From: Pseudomonas sp. S35
Lineage (GTDB): Bacteria > Pseudomonadota > Gammaproteobacteria > Pseudomonadales > Pseudomonadaceae
Assembly (NCBI RefSeq): GCF_009866765.1
Contig: NZ_CP019431.1
Location: forward strand, 3,224,001 to 3,288,000
Length of the DNA: 64,000 nucleotides
Reading direction: 5' to 3'
The notes below the pieces were generated by a model. That model saw only the letters and a program-made list of their open reading frames with translations, searched no databases and was not told the origin of the DNA. Each line of letters starts with the position of its first letter. Position 1 is the first letter of the stretch. A program made the translations under genes and the position numbers. Shown here piece after piece: positions 37,919 to 47,013 of the stretch.

Positions 37919-39379
37919 ATGAACAGTCCTGTTTCCCTCGGCATCGACCTCGGCACGTCTGAGCTCAAAGCCATCCTCATGGACACCAGCGGTGCGGTGC
38001 TGGCCCATGCCGGCGTGCGCTTGAGTGTGTCGCGACGCCACAGCGGCTGGTCCGAGCAGGCGCCGCAAGACTGGTGGCAGGCCTGTCTGCAGGCCTTGGC
38101 GCAATTGAGCCAGCACCAGGCGTTTGCCCGTGTGGCCTGTATCGGGTTGTCCGGGCAGATGCACGGCGCGGTGTTACTGGGGGATGACAACCGCGTGTTG
38201 TACCCGGCAATCCTGTGGGACGACTCCCGCGCCGTGGCCGAAGCCGAACAACTGGGGCCGGCCTTTGCCGACGTCACTGGCAGTTTGCCGATGGCCGGGC
38301 TGACTGCACCGAAGTTGTTGTGGCTGCAACGGCACGAACCTGACGTGTTCAAGGCCATTGATTGTGTGCTGTCGCCCAAGGACTACCTGCGTTTGCGCCT
38401 CAGTGGTGAACGCGTCAGCGATATGTCGGACGCTGCGGGCACACTGTGGCTGGATGTGGCGCAACGCGAGTGGTTCACCCCGATGCTGCGCGCAACAGGC
38501 CTGAGGCCCGCACAAATGCCCCGGTTGGTGGAGGGCGTCGCCGCGAGTGCCTGCGTCACCCTGAGCGGGCTGGGTTTGCCGTTGGGTGCAGTGATTGCCG
38601 GTGGCGGGGGGGATAACCCGGTTGCTGCCGTTGGCATGGGGGCGATCAACGCGGGGGATGCCTTTATCACCCTCGGCACCAGCGCGGCGATTGTCGCGAT
38701 TACCGATCACGCCGCCGGCCAACCCAGCAGCGCCGTACACAGCTTCTGCCACGCGCTGCCCGAGCGCTGGTACACCATGGGCGCCATGCTCGCCGGCGCC
38801 AGTTGCCTGCGCTGGGTCACACGGCTGACAGGCACGGCGGATGAGCAAGCGTTGCTCGATCAGGTACAGGCGCAGTTACCGATCACGCAGGCGGTGGCGC
38901 TGAACACGCCGCTGTTTTTGCCGTACCTGGCGGGAGAACGCACGCCCCATAACGACCCCTTGTTGCGCGGCGGGTTTATGAACCTGGGGCATGACTGCAC
39001 GCCGGCCATGCTCGGTTATGCGGTGATGGAGGGCGTGGGTTTTGGCTTGCTGGATGCCTTGCGCGCCGTGCAATCGGCCGGTGCCCGCGTCGACGCCTGC
39101 GCCCTGGTGGGCGGTGGTGCACGCAGCGAGTATTGGGCGCAGTTGTTGGCCAATATCCTCCAACGGGAAATTTATACCCTGCACGGCAGCGAGTTGAGCG
39201 CGTGTATTGGCGCGGCGAAGCTGGGCTTCTTGGCGATGGGGCAGGGGGCGCAGTTGCTGGCGCAGGGCATGCCGGTCAAGGCCCGCTACCTACCCAACAT
39301 GGCGCAACGATCGGTGCTGGAGGCGCGGTATGCTCAGTTCCGCGGCTTGCTCAGCGCGGCGAAAACAGTGCGTGGCTGA
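37919..39379 (+). CDS. FGGY-family pentulose kinase, xylulokinase-like
   Basis: 486 residues. ATP-binding start LGIDLGTSELKAILMD, substrate block GLSGQMHGAVLL with ILWDDSRA, SPKDYLRLRLSGE and the C-terminal GGGARSEYWAQLLANIL. MHG and WDD motifs fit D-xylulokinase (XylB). It is 16 nt after the LacI gene, suggesting the transported sugar yields D-xylulose or another ketopentose. No isomerase or dehydrogenase is nearby, so the pathway entry step is elsewhere or the substrate is already a ketose. Confidence 0.85.
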   Translation: MNSPVSLGIDLGTSELKAILMDTSGAVLAHAGVRLSVSRRHSGWSEQAPQDWWQACLQALAQLSQHQAFARVACIGLSGQMHGAVLLGDDNRVLYPAILWDDSRAVAEAEQLGPAFADVTGSLPMAGLTAPKLLWLQRHEPDVFKAIDCVLSPKDYLRLRLSGERVSDMSDAAGTLWLDVAQREWFTPMLRATGLRPAQMPRLVEGVAASACVTLSGLGLPLGAVIAGGGGDNPVAAVGMGAINAGDAFITLGTSAAIVAITDHAAGQPSSAVHSFCHALPERWYTMGAMLAGASCLRWVTRLTGTADEQALLDQVQAQLPITQAVALNTPLFLPYLAGERTPHNDPLLRGGFMNLGHDCTPAMLGYAVMEGVGFGLLDALRAVQSAGARVDACALVGGGARSEYWAQLLANILQREIYTLHGSELSACIGAAKLGFLAMGQGAQLLAQGMPVKARYLPNMAQRSVLEARYAQFRGLLSAAKTVRG

Positions 39380-39393
39380 CGGCGGCGAGCGGG

Positions 39394-39834
39394 TCAGCCC
39401 GCCAATGGCGGCAAACGCCGTTTCACCGGGGTTTTCTTGACGATGGCCGTGTTGGTTTCGGCGTAGACGTTGACGCGGTCAAGCAAGCTGTCGAGGTGGT
39501 CCATAGTGCGCACATGCAGGCGGGCGATAAAGCAGTCGTCGCCCGTCACCTTGTCGCACTCGGTGAACTCGGGGATCGACTGGATCTGACGCTCCACCTC
39601 CTGTAGTTGGCCGGGCAGGGGGCGGATGCGCACGATGGCTTGCAACAGGTAGCCAAAGTGTTTGGGGTCGATGTCGACGGTGTAATGGGTCAGCACACCA
39701 CGCTCCTCAAGGCGGCGCAGGCGTTCGCCGACGCTGGGCGAGGACAACCCGGTAATGCCCGACAGCGCCTTGAGGGACAAGCGCGAGTCATCCATCAGGG
39801 CCGCAATCAGTTGCTGGTCGATTGTGTCGATCAT
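39394..39834 (-). CDS. Lrp/AsnC-family regulator
   Basis: 146 residues. HTH (MIDTIDQQLIAALMDDSRLSLKALSGITGLSSPSVGERLRRLE) plus RAM/ligand-binding domain (IPEFTECDKVTGDDCFIARLHV). It is divergent from the EamA transporter gene 109 nt away, a usual arrangement for a regulator and its amino acid or metabolite exporter. Confidence 0.93.
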   Translation of the reverse strand: MIDTIDQQLIAALMDDSRLSLKALSGITGLSSPSVGERLRRLEERGVLTHYTVDIDPKHFGYLLQAIVRIRPLPGQLQEVERQIQSIPEFTECDKVTGDDCFIARLHVRTMDHLDSLLDRVNVYAETNTAIVKKTPVKRRLPPLAG

Positions 39835-39943
39835 GTCATTCGCCTAATAAGTAAAGGTGATCTGGGTATTTGGCCTTATTTAGTCACTGGAGGCGCTCTC
39901 TAGCAGATTGCCATAATTGAGCCTCACTTGAGGAGCTTCAATC

Positions 39944-40849
39944 ATGGACTCATCCATTCGTCGCGGTTCGTGGGAAATGATCGCCGCCATGCTCATCTCG
40001 GGCACCATTGGCTGGTTTGTGCTGGTGTCGGGCGTGTCGGTGCTCGAAGTGGTGTTCTGGCGCTGTGTGATCGGTGGGCTGACGCTGTTGCTGGTGTGTG
40101 CGGTGCTGGGGTATCTGCGCCTGGACCTGCTCAGTTGGGCCAAGCTGGGGCTGGCGATGCTCAGTGGCGTGGCCATCGTCGGCAACTGGCTGCTGCTGTT
40201 CGAATCTTATTCGCGCGCCTCCATTGCCATCAGCACGGCGGTGTACAACGTGCAGCCGTTCATATTGGTGATGCTGGCGGCGTTGTTCCTGGGTGAAAAA
40301 ATCACCGTGCAGAAGCTGGCGTGGCTGGGTGTGGCGTTCCTGGGGATGCTGGCAATCGTCACGGCCCATGGCGATCAACAAAGCAGTGGCGGGGATTATC
40401 TGGCGGGTATCGCGTTGGCGTTGGGTGCCGCGTTTTTGTATGCAGTCGCGGCGTTGATCATCAAGCGTTTAAAGGACGTGCCGGCGCATTTGATGGCGTT
40501 GATTCAGGTGATCACCGGTGCGTTGCTGCTGGCGCCGCTGGTGCCCTGGAACAGCCTGCCGATGGCAAGTAGTGCCTGGCCGGCTTTGGTGATGCTCGGC
40601 GTTGTGCATACCGGGTTGATGTATGTGTTGCTGTACGGCGCGATCCAGAAGCTGCCGACGGCCATGACCGGCGCGCTGTCGTTTATCTACCCGATAGCGG
40701 CGATCTTCGTCGACTGGGTTGCCTTCGGACATCGTCTCGGCTGGCTGCAATGGCTCGGTGTGGCGGCGATTCTGCTGGCGGCTGCCGGGTTGCAGCGGGG
40801 CTGGTGGTGGCCCCGCTCCCCGCAGGTTAGTGCGTGCCCTGAAAGATGA
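39944..40849 (+). CDS. EamA-family (DMT) exporter
   Basis: 301 residues with about ten membrane spans in two EamA repeats (MIAAMLISGTIGWFVLVSG ... AVYNVQPFILVMLAALFLGE; ALSFIYPIAAIFVDWVAFG). GAGGAG lies 9 nt before ATG 39944. Probably exports an amino acid or metabolite under the adjacent Lrp-type regulator. Its end overlaps the convergent U32 gene by 23 nt. Confidence 0.9.
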   Translation: MDSSIRRGSWEMIAAMLISGTIGWFVLVSGVSVLEVVFWRCVIGGLTLLLVCAVLGYLRLDLLSWAKLGLAMLSGVAIVGNWLLLFESYSRASIAISTAVYNVQPFILVMLAALFLGEKITVQKLAWLGVAFLGMLAIVTAHGDQQSSGGDYLAGIALALGAAFLYAVAALIIKRLKDVPAHLMALIQVITGALLLAPLVPWNSLPMASSAWPALVMLGVVHTGLMYVLLYGAIQKLPTAMTGALSFIYPIAAIFVDWVAFGHRLGWLQWLGVAAILLAAAGLQRGWWWPRSPQVSACPER

Positions 40850-42806
40850 TCTTATCCGGGTTGAAATGCTCCACGACACTGCCCGGCTGCGGCAAGCCAA
40901 GGATATGCCCCTTGATCTTGCCCACCACGTGCATCTCGCACGGTTTGCAGTCGAACTTGAGCGTCAGCACTTCGTCGCCATGGATCAACTGCATCGGCGC
41001 GACCTTGGTTTTCACGCCGGTTACACCCTTGGCCTGTTTAGGGCACAGGTTGAACGAGAAGCGCAGGCAGTGCTTGGTGATCATCACCGGCACTTCGCCC
41101 GTTTCTTCATGGGCTTCAAAGGCCGCGTCGATCATCTGGACGCCGTGACGGTGGTAGAAGTCGCGGGCCTTCTGGTTGTAGACGTTGGCCAGGAACGACA
41201 GGTGGGCGTCCGGGTATACCGGCGGCGGCGTGGTTTCGGCCTTGCGTGCACCACGGGGGTGAGCGGCGACGCGGGCAGCGGTCAGCGCTTCGATCACTTC
41301 GCGGCGCAACGCCTTGAGCTGCGAGTTGGGAATGAAGAACGCCTGCGGCGCATCCAGCGTGATGTTCGTCGCGTGATATTCGGTAGTGCCGAGTTGGCCG
41401 AGCAGGTCGCGCAGGGTCTCCAGCGCTTGCTCAGGCTTGTTGGCCACGCCGAACGGGCCGTGCAGGGTGACGCCCGTGCTGATGCCTTCCTCGCTGGTGG
41501 CGGTGATGTCGAGCTGGTTTTCACGTAGGTGCGCGACCCATGACAGGCCGATACGGCGCTCGGACGAGGTCTTGAGCAGCGCCTGTTGCCAGTTGTGATC
41601 GAGGTTGCGGTTCAGCGGATGGTGCGGACGCAGTTGGTGCAGGCCGGCCGGCATTTCATTCGGCTCGACGCGGTAGCGGTAGCGTTTCTGGCCGTCTTCC
41701 TCGAACTCGCCCTTGGGTTCGGCGATGTTGGCGCGAAAACCCACCACTTCGCGCTTGATCAGCACGTTCAGGCCATCGCCATTGGACAACGGCTCATGGG
41801 TGACCACTTGCAGGTCACGCTTGCCGGCTTTCTCCACGGTACCCACCGGCAGGCCGGTGAAGGTTGGCGTGTCGAAGGCGCCGATGTCGATCTTGCGGTC
41901 GCTGACGAAATAGTCGGTGCTGCCACGGTGGAAGGTTTTTTCCGGATCGGGCATGAAGAAGTGCACGGTACGGCCGCTGGAAGCGCGGGCCAGGTCCGGG
42001 CGGTCTTCGAGGACATCGTCGAGGCGCTGGCGGTAATAGGCGGTGATGTTCTTCACATAGCCCATGTCCTTGTAGCGGCCTTCGATCTTGAACGAACGCA
42101 CGCCGGCTTCGACCAGAGCGCGGATGTTGGCGCTCTGGTTGTTGTCTTTCATCGACAGCAGGTGCTTTTCAAAGGCCACGACGCGGCCCTGGTCGTCCTT
42201 CAAGGTGTACGGCAGGCGGCAGGCCTGGGAGCAATCGCCACGGTTGGCGCTGCGGCCATTTTGCGCGTGGGAGATATTGCACTGCCCGGAGAACGCCACG
42301 CACAGGGCGCCGTGGATAAAGAACTCGACGGCCGCATCGGTCTCGTCGGCGATAGCGCGGATTTCTTGCAGGTTCAGCTCGCGGGCCAAGACCAACTGCG
42401 AGAAACCGGCCTGGTCGAGAAACTTGGCACGGGCCAGGGTGCGGATATCGGTCTGGGTGCTGGCGTGCAGCTCGATGGGCGGGATATCCAGCTCCATCAC
42501 GCCGAGGTCTTGCACGATCAACGCGTCCACGCCGGCGTCGTAGAGCTGATGGATCAGCTTGCGCGCGGGTTCCAGTTCGTTGTCATGCAAGATGGTGTTG
42601 ATGGTGGTGAACACGCGTGCGTGGTAACGGCGGGCGAACTCCACCAATTGAGCGATATCGCTCACATCGTTACAGGCGTTGTGGCGGGCGCCGAAACTCG
42701 GGCCGCCGATGTAGATGGCGTCGGCGCCATGCAGGATGGCCTCGCGCGCGATGGCGACATCGCGGGCAGGGCTGAGCAATTCCAGGTGATTCTTGGGCAA
42801 GGACAT
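40827..42806 (-). CDS. U32-family protein, RlhA-like (23S rRNA C2501 hydroxylation)
   Basis: About 659 residues. N-terminal TIM-barrel start (LELLSPARDVAIAREAILHGADAIYIGGPSFGAR) and the cysteine cluster CNISHAQNGRSANRGDCSQACR of U32 proteins, with further cysteines near the C-terminus (FDCKPCEMH). Length and C-terminal extension fit RlhA (YdcP), which hydroxylates 23S rRNA C2501 in E. coli. The start at ATG 42806 (MSLPKNHLELL) is chosen by family; no strong Shine-Dalgarno is visible. Confidence 0.85.
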   Translation of the reverse strand: MSLPKNHLELLSPARDVAIAREAILHGADAIYIGGPSFGARHNACNDVSDIAQLVEFARRYHARVFTTINTILHDNELEPARKLIHQLYDAGVDALIVQDLGVMELDIPPIELHASTQTDIRTLARAKFLDQAGFSQLVLARELNLQEIRAIADETDAAVEFFIHGALCVAFSGQCNISHAQNGRSANRGDCSQACRLPYTLKDDQGRVVAFEKHLLSMKDNNQSANIRALVEAGVRSFKIEGRYKDMGYVKNITAYYRQRLDDVLEDRPDLARASSGRTVHFFMPDPEKTFHRGSTDYFVSDRKIDIGAFDTPTFTGLPVGTVEKAGKRDLQVVTHEPLSNGDGLNVLIKREVVGFRANIAEPKGEFEEDGQKRYRYRVEPNEMPAGLHQLRPHHPLNRNLDHNWQQALLKTSSERRIGLSWVAHLRENQLDITATSEEGISTGVTLHGPFGVANKPEQALETLRDLLGQLGTTEYHATNITLDAPQAFFIPNSQLKALRREVIEALTAARVAAHPRGARKAETTPPPVYPDAHLSFLANVYNQKARDFYHRHGVQMIDAAFEAHEETGEVPVMITKHCLRFSFNLCPKQAKGVTGVKTKVAPMQLIHGDEVLTLKFDCKPCEMHVVGKIKGHILGLPQPGSVVEHFNPDKIIFQGTH

Positions 42807-42876
42807 AGTTTTTTTAGTCAGGCTTGTCACGGTTGAGGTGCGCATTGTAGCCGTGAAATGCCTGACCGGCACCCAC

Positions 42877-43257
42877 TCAGGCCTTGGCGGCCATCGCGGT
42901 CACTTCCACGCGCATACCGTCTACCGCCAATGCAGCCACGCCAACCGCCGCACGCACGGGCCAGGGCTTGGCAAAGAAGCGTTTGTAGACCTCGTTGAAG
43001 GCGGCGCGATCGGCCATATCGGTCAGATAAATGGTCAGGTGCATGACGCGATCCATGGAGCTGCCGGCCTTTTCCAGGGCGACTTTCAGCGCTTGCAGCG
43101 TGCATTCGCTTTGCAGGGTGATGTCGCCCAGTTCCAGGCTGCCGTCGGCGCGGGTGGGGATCTGGGTGGAGACCAGAATGCCGTTGAAGCTGACCACGTC
43201 GGAGGAAATGGAGTCGGCATCGGGGTCGGGAGTGTAGGACAGATCGTGATTGGCCAT
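42877..43257 (-). CDS. RidA/YjgF-family protein
   Basis: 126 residues from ATG 43257 (MANHDLSYTPDPDADSISSD). Family features: VSFNGILVSTQIPTRADGSLELGDITLQ, then ALEKAGSSMDRVMHLTIYLTD and VRAAVGVAALAVDGMRVEVTAMA. The Arg and Glu near the end are in the expected places for a RidA-type deaminase of enamine/imine intermediates, though subfamily function is unclear. It lies 70 nt upstream of the U32 gene on the same strand. Confidence 0.88.
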   Translation of the reverse strand: MANHDLSYTPDPDADSISSDVVSFNGILVSTQIPTRADGSLELGDITLQSECTLQALKVALEKAGSSMDRVMHLTIYLTDMADRAAFNEVYKRFFAKPWPVRAAVGVAALAVDGMRVEVTAMAAKA

Positions 43258-43435
43258 GGGCGCCTCTCGTGGGTGGGGTCGCAAAGGTGCTCATGGTCCC
43301 TGAAAACACCGGCTGGGGCAAACTGCGAGGTAGCTTTTTGGCGTCAAAAAATAAACATCCAAGGCGCATAAAGTCCTGTATTAAACAGCCGATAGCCAGT
43401 TACAGATAGGTTCTCCGCACGGCTGAGGGTACGTC

Positions 43436-44791
43436 ATGTTCAACACAACACTTAAAACAGAACTGGCGGCCAGGACGGCCGAAGCCACCGAGTACAAAGG
43501 GCTGATTGCAGCACTCGAACGCTCCATGGCCGTGGTTGAATTTGACCTGAACGCCAGGGTGTTGAGCGCCAACGACAACTTCCTGAAAACCCTGGGCTAC
43601 AGCCGCGAACAGCTGGAAGGCAAATCCCATCGCGAGTTTTGCTTGCCGTCACTGACCAGCAGCCCGGCCTATGCCGAGTTCTGGGCTGAACTGAAGTCTG
43701 GCAAGTTCGTATCTGGCACCTTCAAGCGCGTGGATGCGCATGGCCGGACCGTCTGGCTTGAGGCGAGCTACAACCCCGTGCTGGATGAACGTGGCCGGGT
43801 GGTGAAAGTGGTCAAGTACGCCCTGGACATCACCGAAAAAGTCGAGCAGGAAGCCGCTATCCACAGCAAACTGGCAGCCCTGGACCGGGCGATGGCCGTC
43901 ATCGAATTCGATTTGAACGGCCAAGTGCTGGATGCCAACCCCAACTTTCAGCACGTAATGGGGTATTCGCTGGCCGAGCTCAAAGGCAAGCACCACCGCC
44001 TGTTTTGCGAACCGGCCCTGATCAACAGCAGTGAATACGCGGACTTTTGGCGTCGGCTGAACAACGGCGAGTTTTTCACCGGGCAATTCAAACGCCTCGG
44101 TAAACACGCTCGCGTGGTGTGGCTGGAAGCCAGTTACAACCCGGTCTACGACGGCGAGGGCAAGCTGGTCAAAATCGTCAAGTTCGCCAGCGATATCACC
44201 GAACGTGTAGAGAAGTTCGAGGAAGACTCGCGTGGGGCTTCGCGGGCCTACCATATTTCCTCCGAGACCGAACGCTTTGCTGAGCATGGCACCCAGGTGA
44301 TCCAGGAAACTGCCACCGAAATGCGCCGGATTGCCGAGAATATCGGCTCATCGGCGCGCCTGGTCGGTCAGTTGGGTGATCGCTCCGAGCAAATCACCGC
44401 CATCGTCAATACCATTCGCGGTATCGCTGACCAGACCAACCTGCTGGCGCTCAATGCTGCTATCGAGGCGGCGAGGGCGGGCGATCAAGGGCGTGGCTTT
44501 GCGGTGGTGGCTGACGAGGTACGGCAGCTCGCGGGGCGGACCAGCCGCTCTACCGCGGAAATCGCCGAGATGATCGGCATGATCCTCTCGGAAACCCGCG
44601 ATGCGGTGACCAGCATGAATGCCACCCAGGAAGGCGCGCAACGCGGGGTCAACCTGGCGGACCAGGCCGGCTCGGTCATTTTGCAGATTCGCACCAGCAC
44701 CAGCGATGCGGTGCAGGCCGTGAGTATGTTTGCCTCGAAGCTGGATGAGTCGGACGTTATTCCCAAGACGGCCGTCGGCTGGGTTGGCTGA
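43436..44791 (+). CDS. Soluble PAS-PAS methyl-accepting chemotaxis protein, BdlA-like
   Basis: 451 residues without membrane spans. Two PAS domains with nearly repeated sequence ([26 protein letters not shown]... and [26 protein letters not shown]...) are followed by an MCP signalling domain with the hairpin tip [20 protein letters not shown]. This is the layout of P. aeruginosa BdlA, which links c-di-GMP and biofilm dispersal, and of Aer-like energy sensors. Length is somewhat above BdlA. Confidence 0.88.
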   Translation: MFNTTLKTELAARTAEATEYKGLIAALERSMAVVEFDLNARVLSANDNFLKTLGYSREQLEGKSHREFCLPSLTSSPAYAEFWAELKSGKFVSGTFKRVDAHGRTVWLEASYNPVLDERGRVVKVVKYALDITEKVEQEAAIHSKLAALDRAMAVIEFDLNGQVLDANPNFQHVMGYSLAELKGKHHRLFCEPALINSSEYADFWRRLNNGEFFTGQFKRLGKHARVVWLEASYNPVYDGEGKLVKIVKFASDITERVEKFEEDSRGASRAYHISSETERFAEHGTQVIQETATEMRRIAENIGSSARLVGQLGDRSEQITAIVNTIRGIADQTNLLALNAAIEAARAGDQGRGFAVVADEVRQLAGRTSRSTAEIAEMIGMILSETRDAVTSMNATQEGAQRGVNLADQAGSVILQIRTSTSDAVQAVSMFASKLDESDVIPKTAVGWVG

Positions 44792-44797
44792 TGCTGT

Positions 44798-44833
44798 ACC
44801 GGTGGTGAGTGAGCGAACTCACTCACCACCGGT
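44798..44833. terminator. Strong hairpin between convergent genes
   Basis: Perfect 16-bp stem (44798-44813 with 44818-44833) and a CGAA loop, 6 nt after the chemoreceptor stop. It lies between two convergent genes and could end transcription from both sides. No T run follows on the plus strand. Confidence 0.6.
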
Positions 44834-44863
44834 GCCGTTTACAACAGGGTAAACGGGCAAGGC

Positions 44864-45733
44864 TTACTCTTTTACATCCATGAACTCTTCAGCCCACGCC
44901 ACGTAGCTTTCCGGCAACGTGTAGGTGTGCGTGAGTTCAGTGGCGCTGAGGTTGGACGTGCTGTGGGTGAGCTGGCGCTGGGCCCGCAGGCTGTCGTAGG
45001 TGGCCTTGATCGCCGCGAAATACGCGCCGTGCCCGGCCACCACAACGCGCACGCCCAGGCTGGCCAGACGCTCGGCGTCGTTGAGCTTGGGGTTGCCGTA
45101 GGTCACCAGCATCAATGGGACGGTGAGCTGTTCGGCAATTTTTTCCAGGTGCTCAAAGTCGCTGACACCTACCATGCAGATCCCATCCGCACCGGCCTGT
45201 TGATAAGCCAGGGTGCGCTCGATAACCGCTTCGGTGGGCAGTACGCCAGCGTTGGTCCGAGCGATGATCGACAGTTCGGGGTCGACACGGGCTTCCAGGG
45301 CGGCGCGGACTTTGCCGATGCCTTCTTCGATGGAAATCAAATCGGTGGACTTACGCCCGAATTGCGCCGGCAGCAATGTGTCTTCAATCGTCAACGCGGC
45401 CACACCGGCACGCTCAAGCTCTTCGACGGTGCGCATCACGTTGAGGGCATTGCCATAGCCGTGGTCGGCGTCAGCGATAAAAGGCAGTTGCGCAACGCGA
45501 CCAATACGCGTGGCTTGCTCAACGAACTCACTCAGCGTAATCAACGCAAAATCGGGCGCCGCCAATACCTGCAACGACGCGACTGACCCTCCCAGGATAC
45601 CCACCTCAAACCCAAGGTCTGCCGCGATACGGGCGGACATGGGGTCGAATACGGAAGCGGTTTCAACGCAGCTTGGCTTGGCAAGCAATTCGCGGAAGTT
45701 GCGGCGCAGCGTCGAGTGAGATTTTTTGGGCAT
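44864..45733 (-). CDS. Isocitrate lyase/PEP mutase family enzyme, oxaloacetate decarboxylase-like
   Basis: 289 residues. TIM-barrel family blocks: [58 protein letters not shown] and [20 protein letters not shown]. The ADADHGYG and ED motifs bind Mg. It resembles P. aeruginosa PA4872, an oxaloacetate decarboxylase of about 287 residues. Monocistronic. Confidence 0.87.
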   Translation of the reverse strand: MPKKSHSTLRRNFRELLAKPSCVETASVFDPMSARIAADLGFEVGILGGSVASLQVLAAPDFALITLSEFVEQATRIGRVAQLPFIADADHGYGNALNVMRTVEELERAGVAALTIEDTLLPAQFGRKSTDLISIEEGIGKVRAALEARVDPELSIIARTNAGVLPTEAVIERTLAYQQAGADGICMVGVSDFEHLEKIAEQLTVPLMLVTYGNPKLNDAERLASLGVRVVVAGHGAYFAAIKATYDSLRAQRQLTHSTSNLSATELTHTYTLPESYVAWAEEFMDVKE

Positions 45734-46034
45734 GTTCTTTCCTGGCTCTGGTCATCGTCATGTGACGATCTATGTCTATTCGTGGTGGCGCGAGATTACC
45801 ACGCAGGCAGGCCGGGGATTATGACGTTTGAGCATGGGGTATGCGGGAAACAGATGTTGGATACCTGCCTTAAAATGCATTAATGGAATTATTATCGAAT
45901 TACGTTATGTGTTTTAAGTATTTTACGCCAACCGCTTCTGGCCTCATCGTAGGCGGCAGATTATTCCTGTGAACATTACCGAGACCGCACGCGCGGATCG
46001 ACTTGAATGCCTGACAAGGCATCTGGAGACGAGT

Positions 46035-46991
46035 GTGCGTTACCTGACAAAACTGGCGGCCGGTTTGGCTGCCGCATTGCTGTGCCTGACCGCGAATGCG
46101 CAAACGCTGGTGGTAGGTGATCAAAGTTTTAACACCCAGGCCGTCATGGAAGCGGCGGGGGTACTGGACGATGTGCCCTATACGCTTGAATGGAAGCAGT
46201 TCACCGCCGGCTCACCGGTTGCCGAAGCACTCAACGTCGGGAGCCTGGACATTGGCTTGCTGGGGGATGCGCCGGTACTGTTCCTGGGCGCATTGGGCGC
46301 GCCAATCAAAGTGATTGCCGTCAGCCGGCAAAATCTCGATGGCGTGGCCATCCTGGTCAAAAAGGATTCATCGATCCACAGTCTTGCAGACCTTGCGGGC
46401 AAGCGTGCGGCCATCTGGAAGGGCTCCTGGAGCCAGCAGTTGCTGCTGACGGCGCTGGATAAAGCCGGCGTGCCCCGCGACTCGTTGGAGCTGCGTTATT
46501 TGAGCGCGCTGGATGCGTCCCATGCGCTGGAAGGCGGATCGGTGGATGTGATCGCAACGTGGGAGCCGTACGTTACGCAACAGGAACGGCAGGGCGCGCG
46601 GGTGCTCGCCACGGCTGAAGGGTTGATTGCGGCGCAGAGTTTCATTGCCGCCAACGCCAAGGCGGTCGATGCCAAGCGTGCGCACATCAGTGATTTTCTG
46701 CAACGCCTGAAGAAAGCACGCGACTGGGCGCGGCAAAATCCCGCCAACACCGACGCTTATGCGGATGCCTGGGCCAAACGCACAAGGGCCGACGCTGACA
46801 TCGCACGCGCCTGGTTTGCCCGAGCACGCACGACAGTCGAACCGCTGACGGCGCAGTCACCGGTAGAGGCGCAAAAAACCGTGGATTTCTTTGCCGGACA
46901 AGGCCTGGTCAAGTCTTACTCGGCGGCCAGCCTGTTTGACGATTCATTCGCCGGGTCGTTGCAACCCACCGTCGCCCAAACCCAGCCCTGA
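46035..46991 (+). CDS. Aliphatic sulfonate/taurine-type ABC substrate-binding protein
   Basis: About 318 residues from GTG 46035, which gives a clean signal peptide (RYLTKLAAGLAAALLCLTANA) with GGAG just upstream; an in-frame GTG at 45969 would add 22 residues. Family blocks: VVGDQSFNTQAVMEAAGVL, LNVGSLDIGLLGDAPVLF and ATWEPYVTQQE (SsuA/NrtA-like). It is followed by an FMN-dependent monooxygenase gene, so organosulfur uptake is likely. No permease or ATPase gene is in the local cluster. Confidence 0.85.
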   Translation: MRYLTKLAAGLAAALLCLTANAQTLVVGDQSFNTQAVMEAAGVLDDVPYTLEWKQFTAGSPVAEALNVGSLDIGLLGDAPVLFLGALGAPIKVIAVSRQNLDGVAILVKKDSSIHSLADLAGKRAAIWKGSWSQQLLLTALDKAGVPRDSLELRYLSALDASHALEGGSVDVIATWEPYVTQQERQGARVLATAEGLIAAQSFIAANAKAVDAKRAHISDFLQRLKKARDWARQNPANTDAYADAWAKRTRADADIARAWFARARTTVEPLTAQSPVEAQKTVDFFAGQGLVKSYSAASLFDDSFAGSLQPTVAQTQP

Positions 46992-47013
46992 GCGCTCAAG
47001 GAATACGTCAGAC

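Noticed and set aside
41586..42836. 416-residue plus-strand open frame over the U32 gene
   Set aside because: Antisense shadow; the U32 gene has the conserved cysteine cluster on the other strand.
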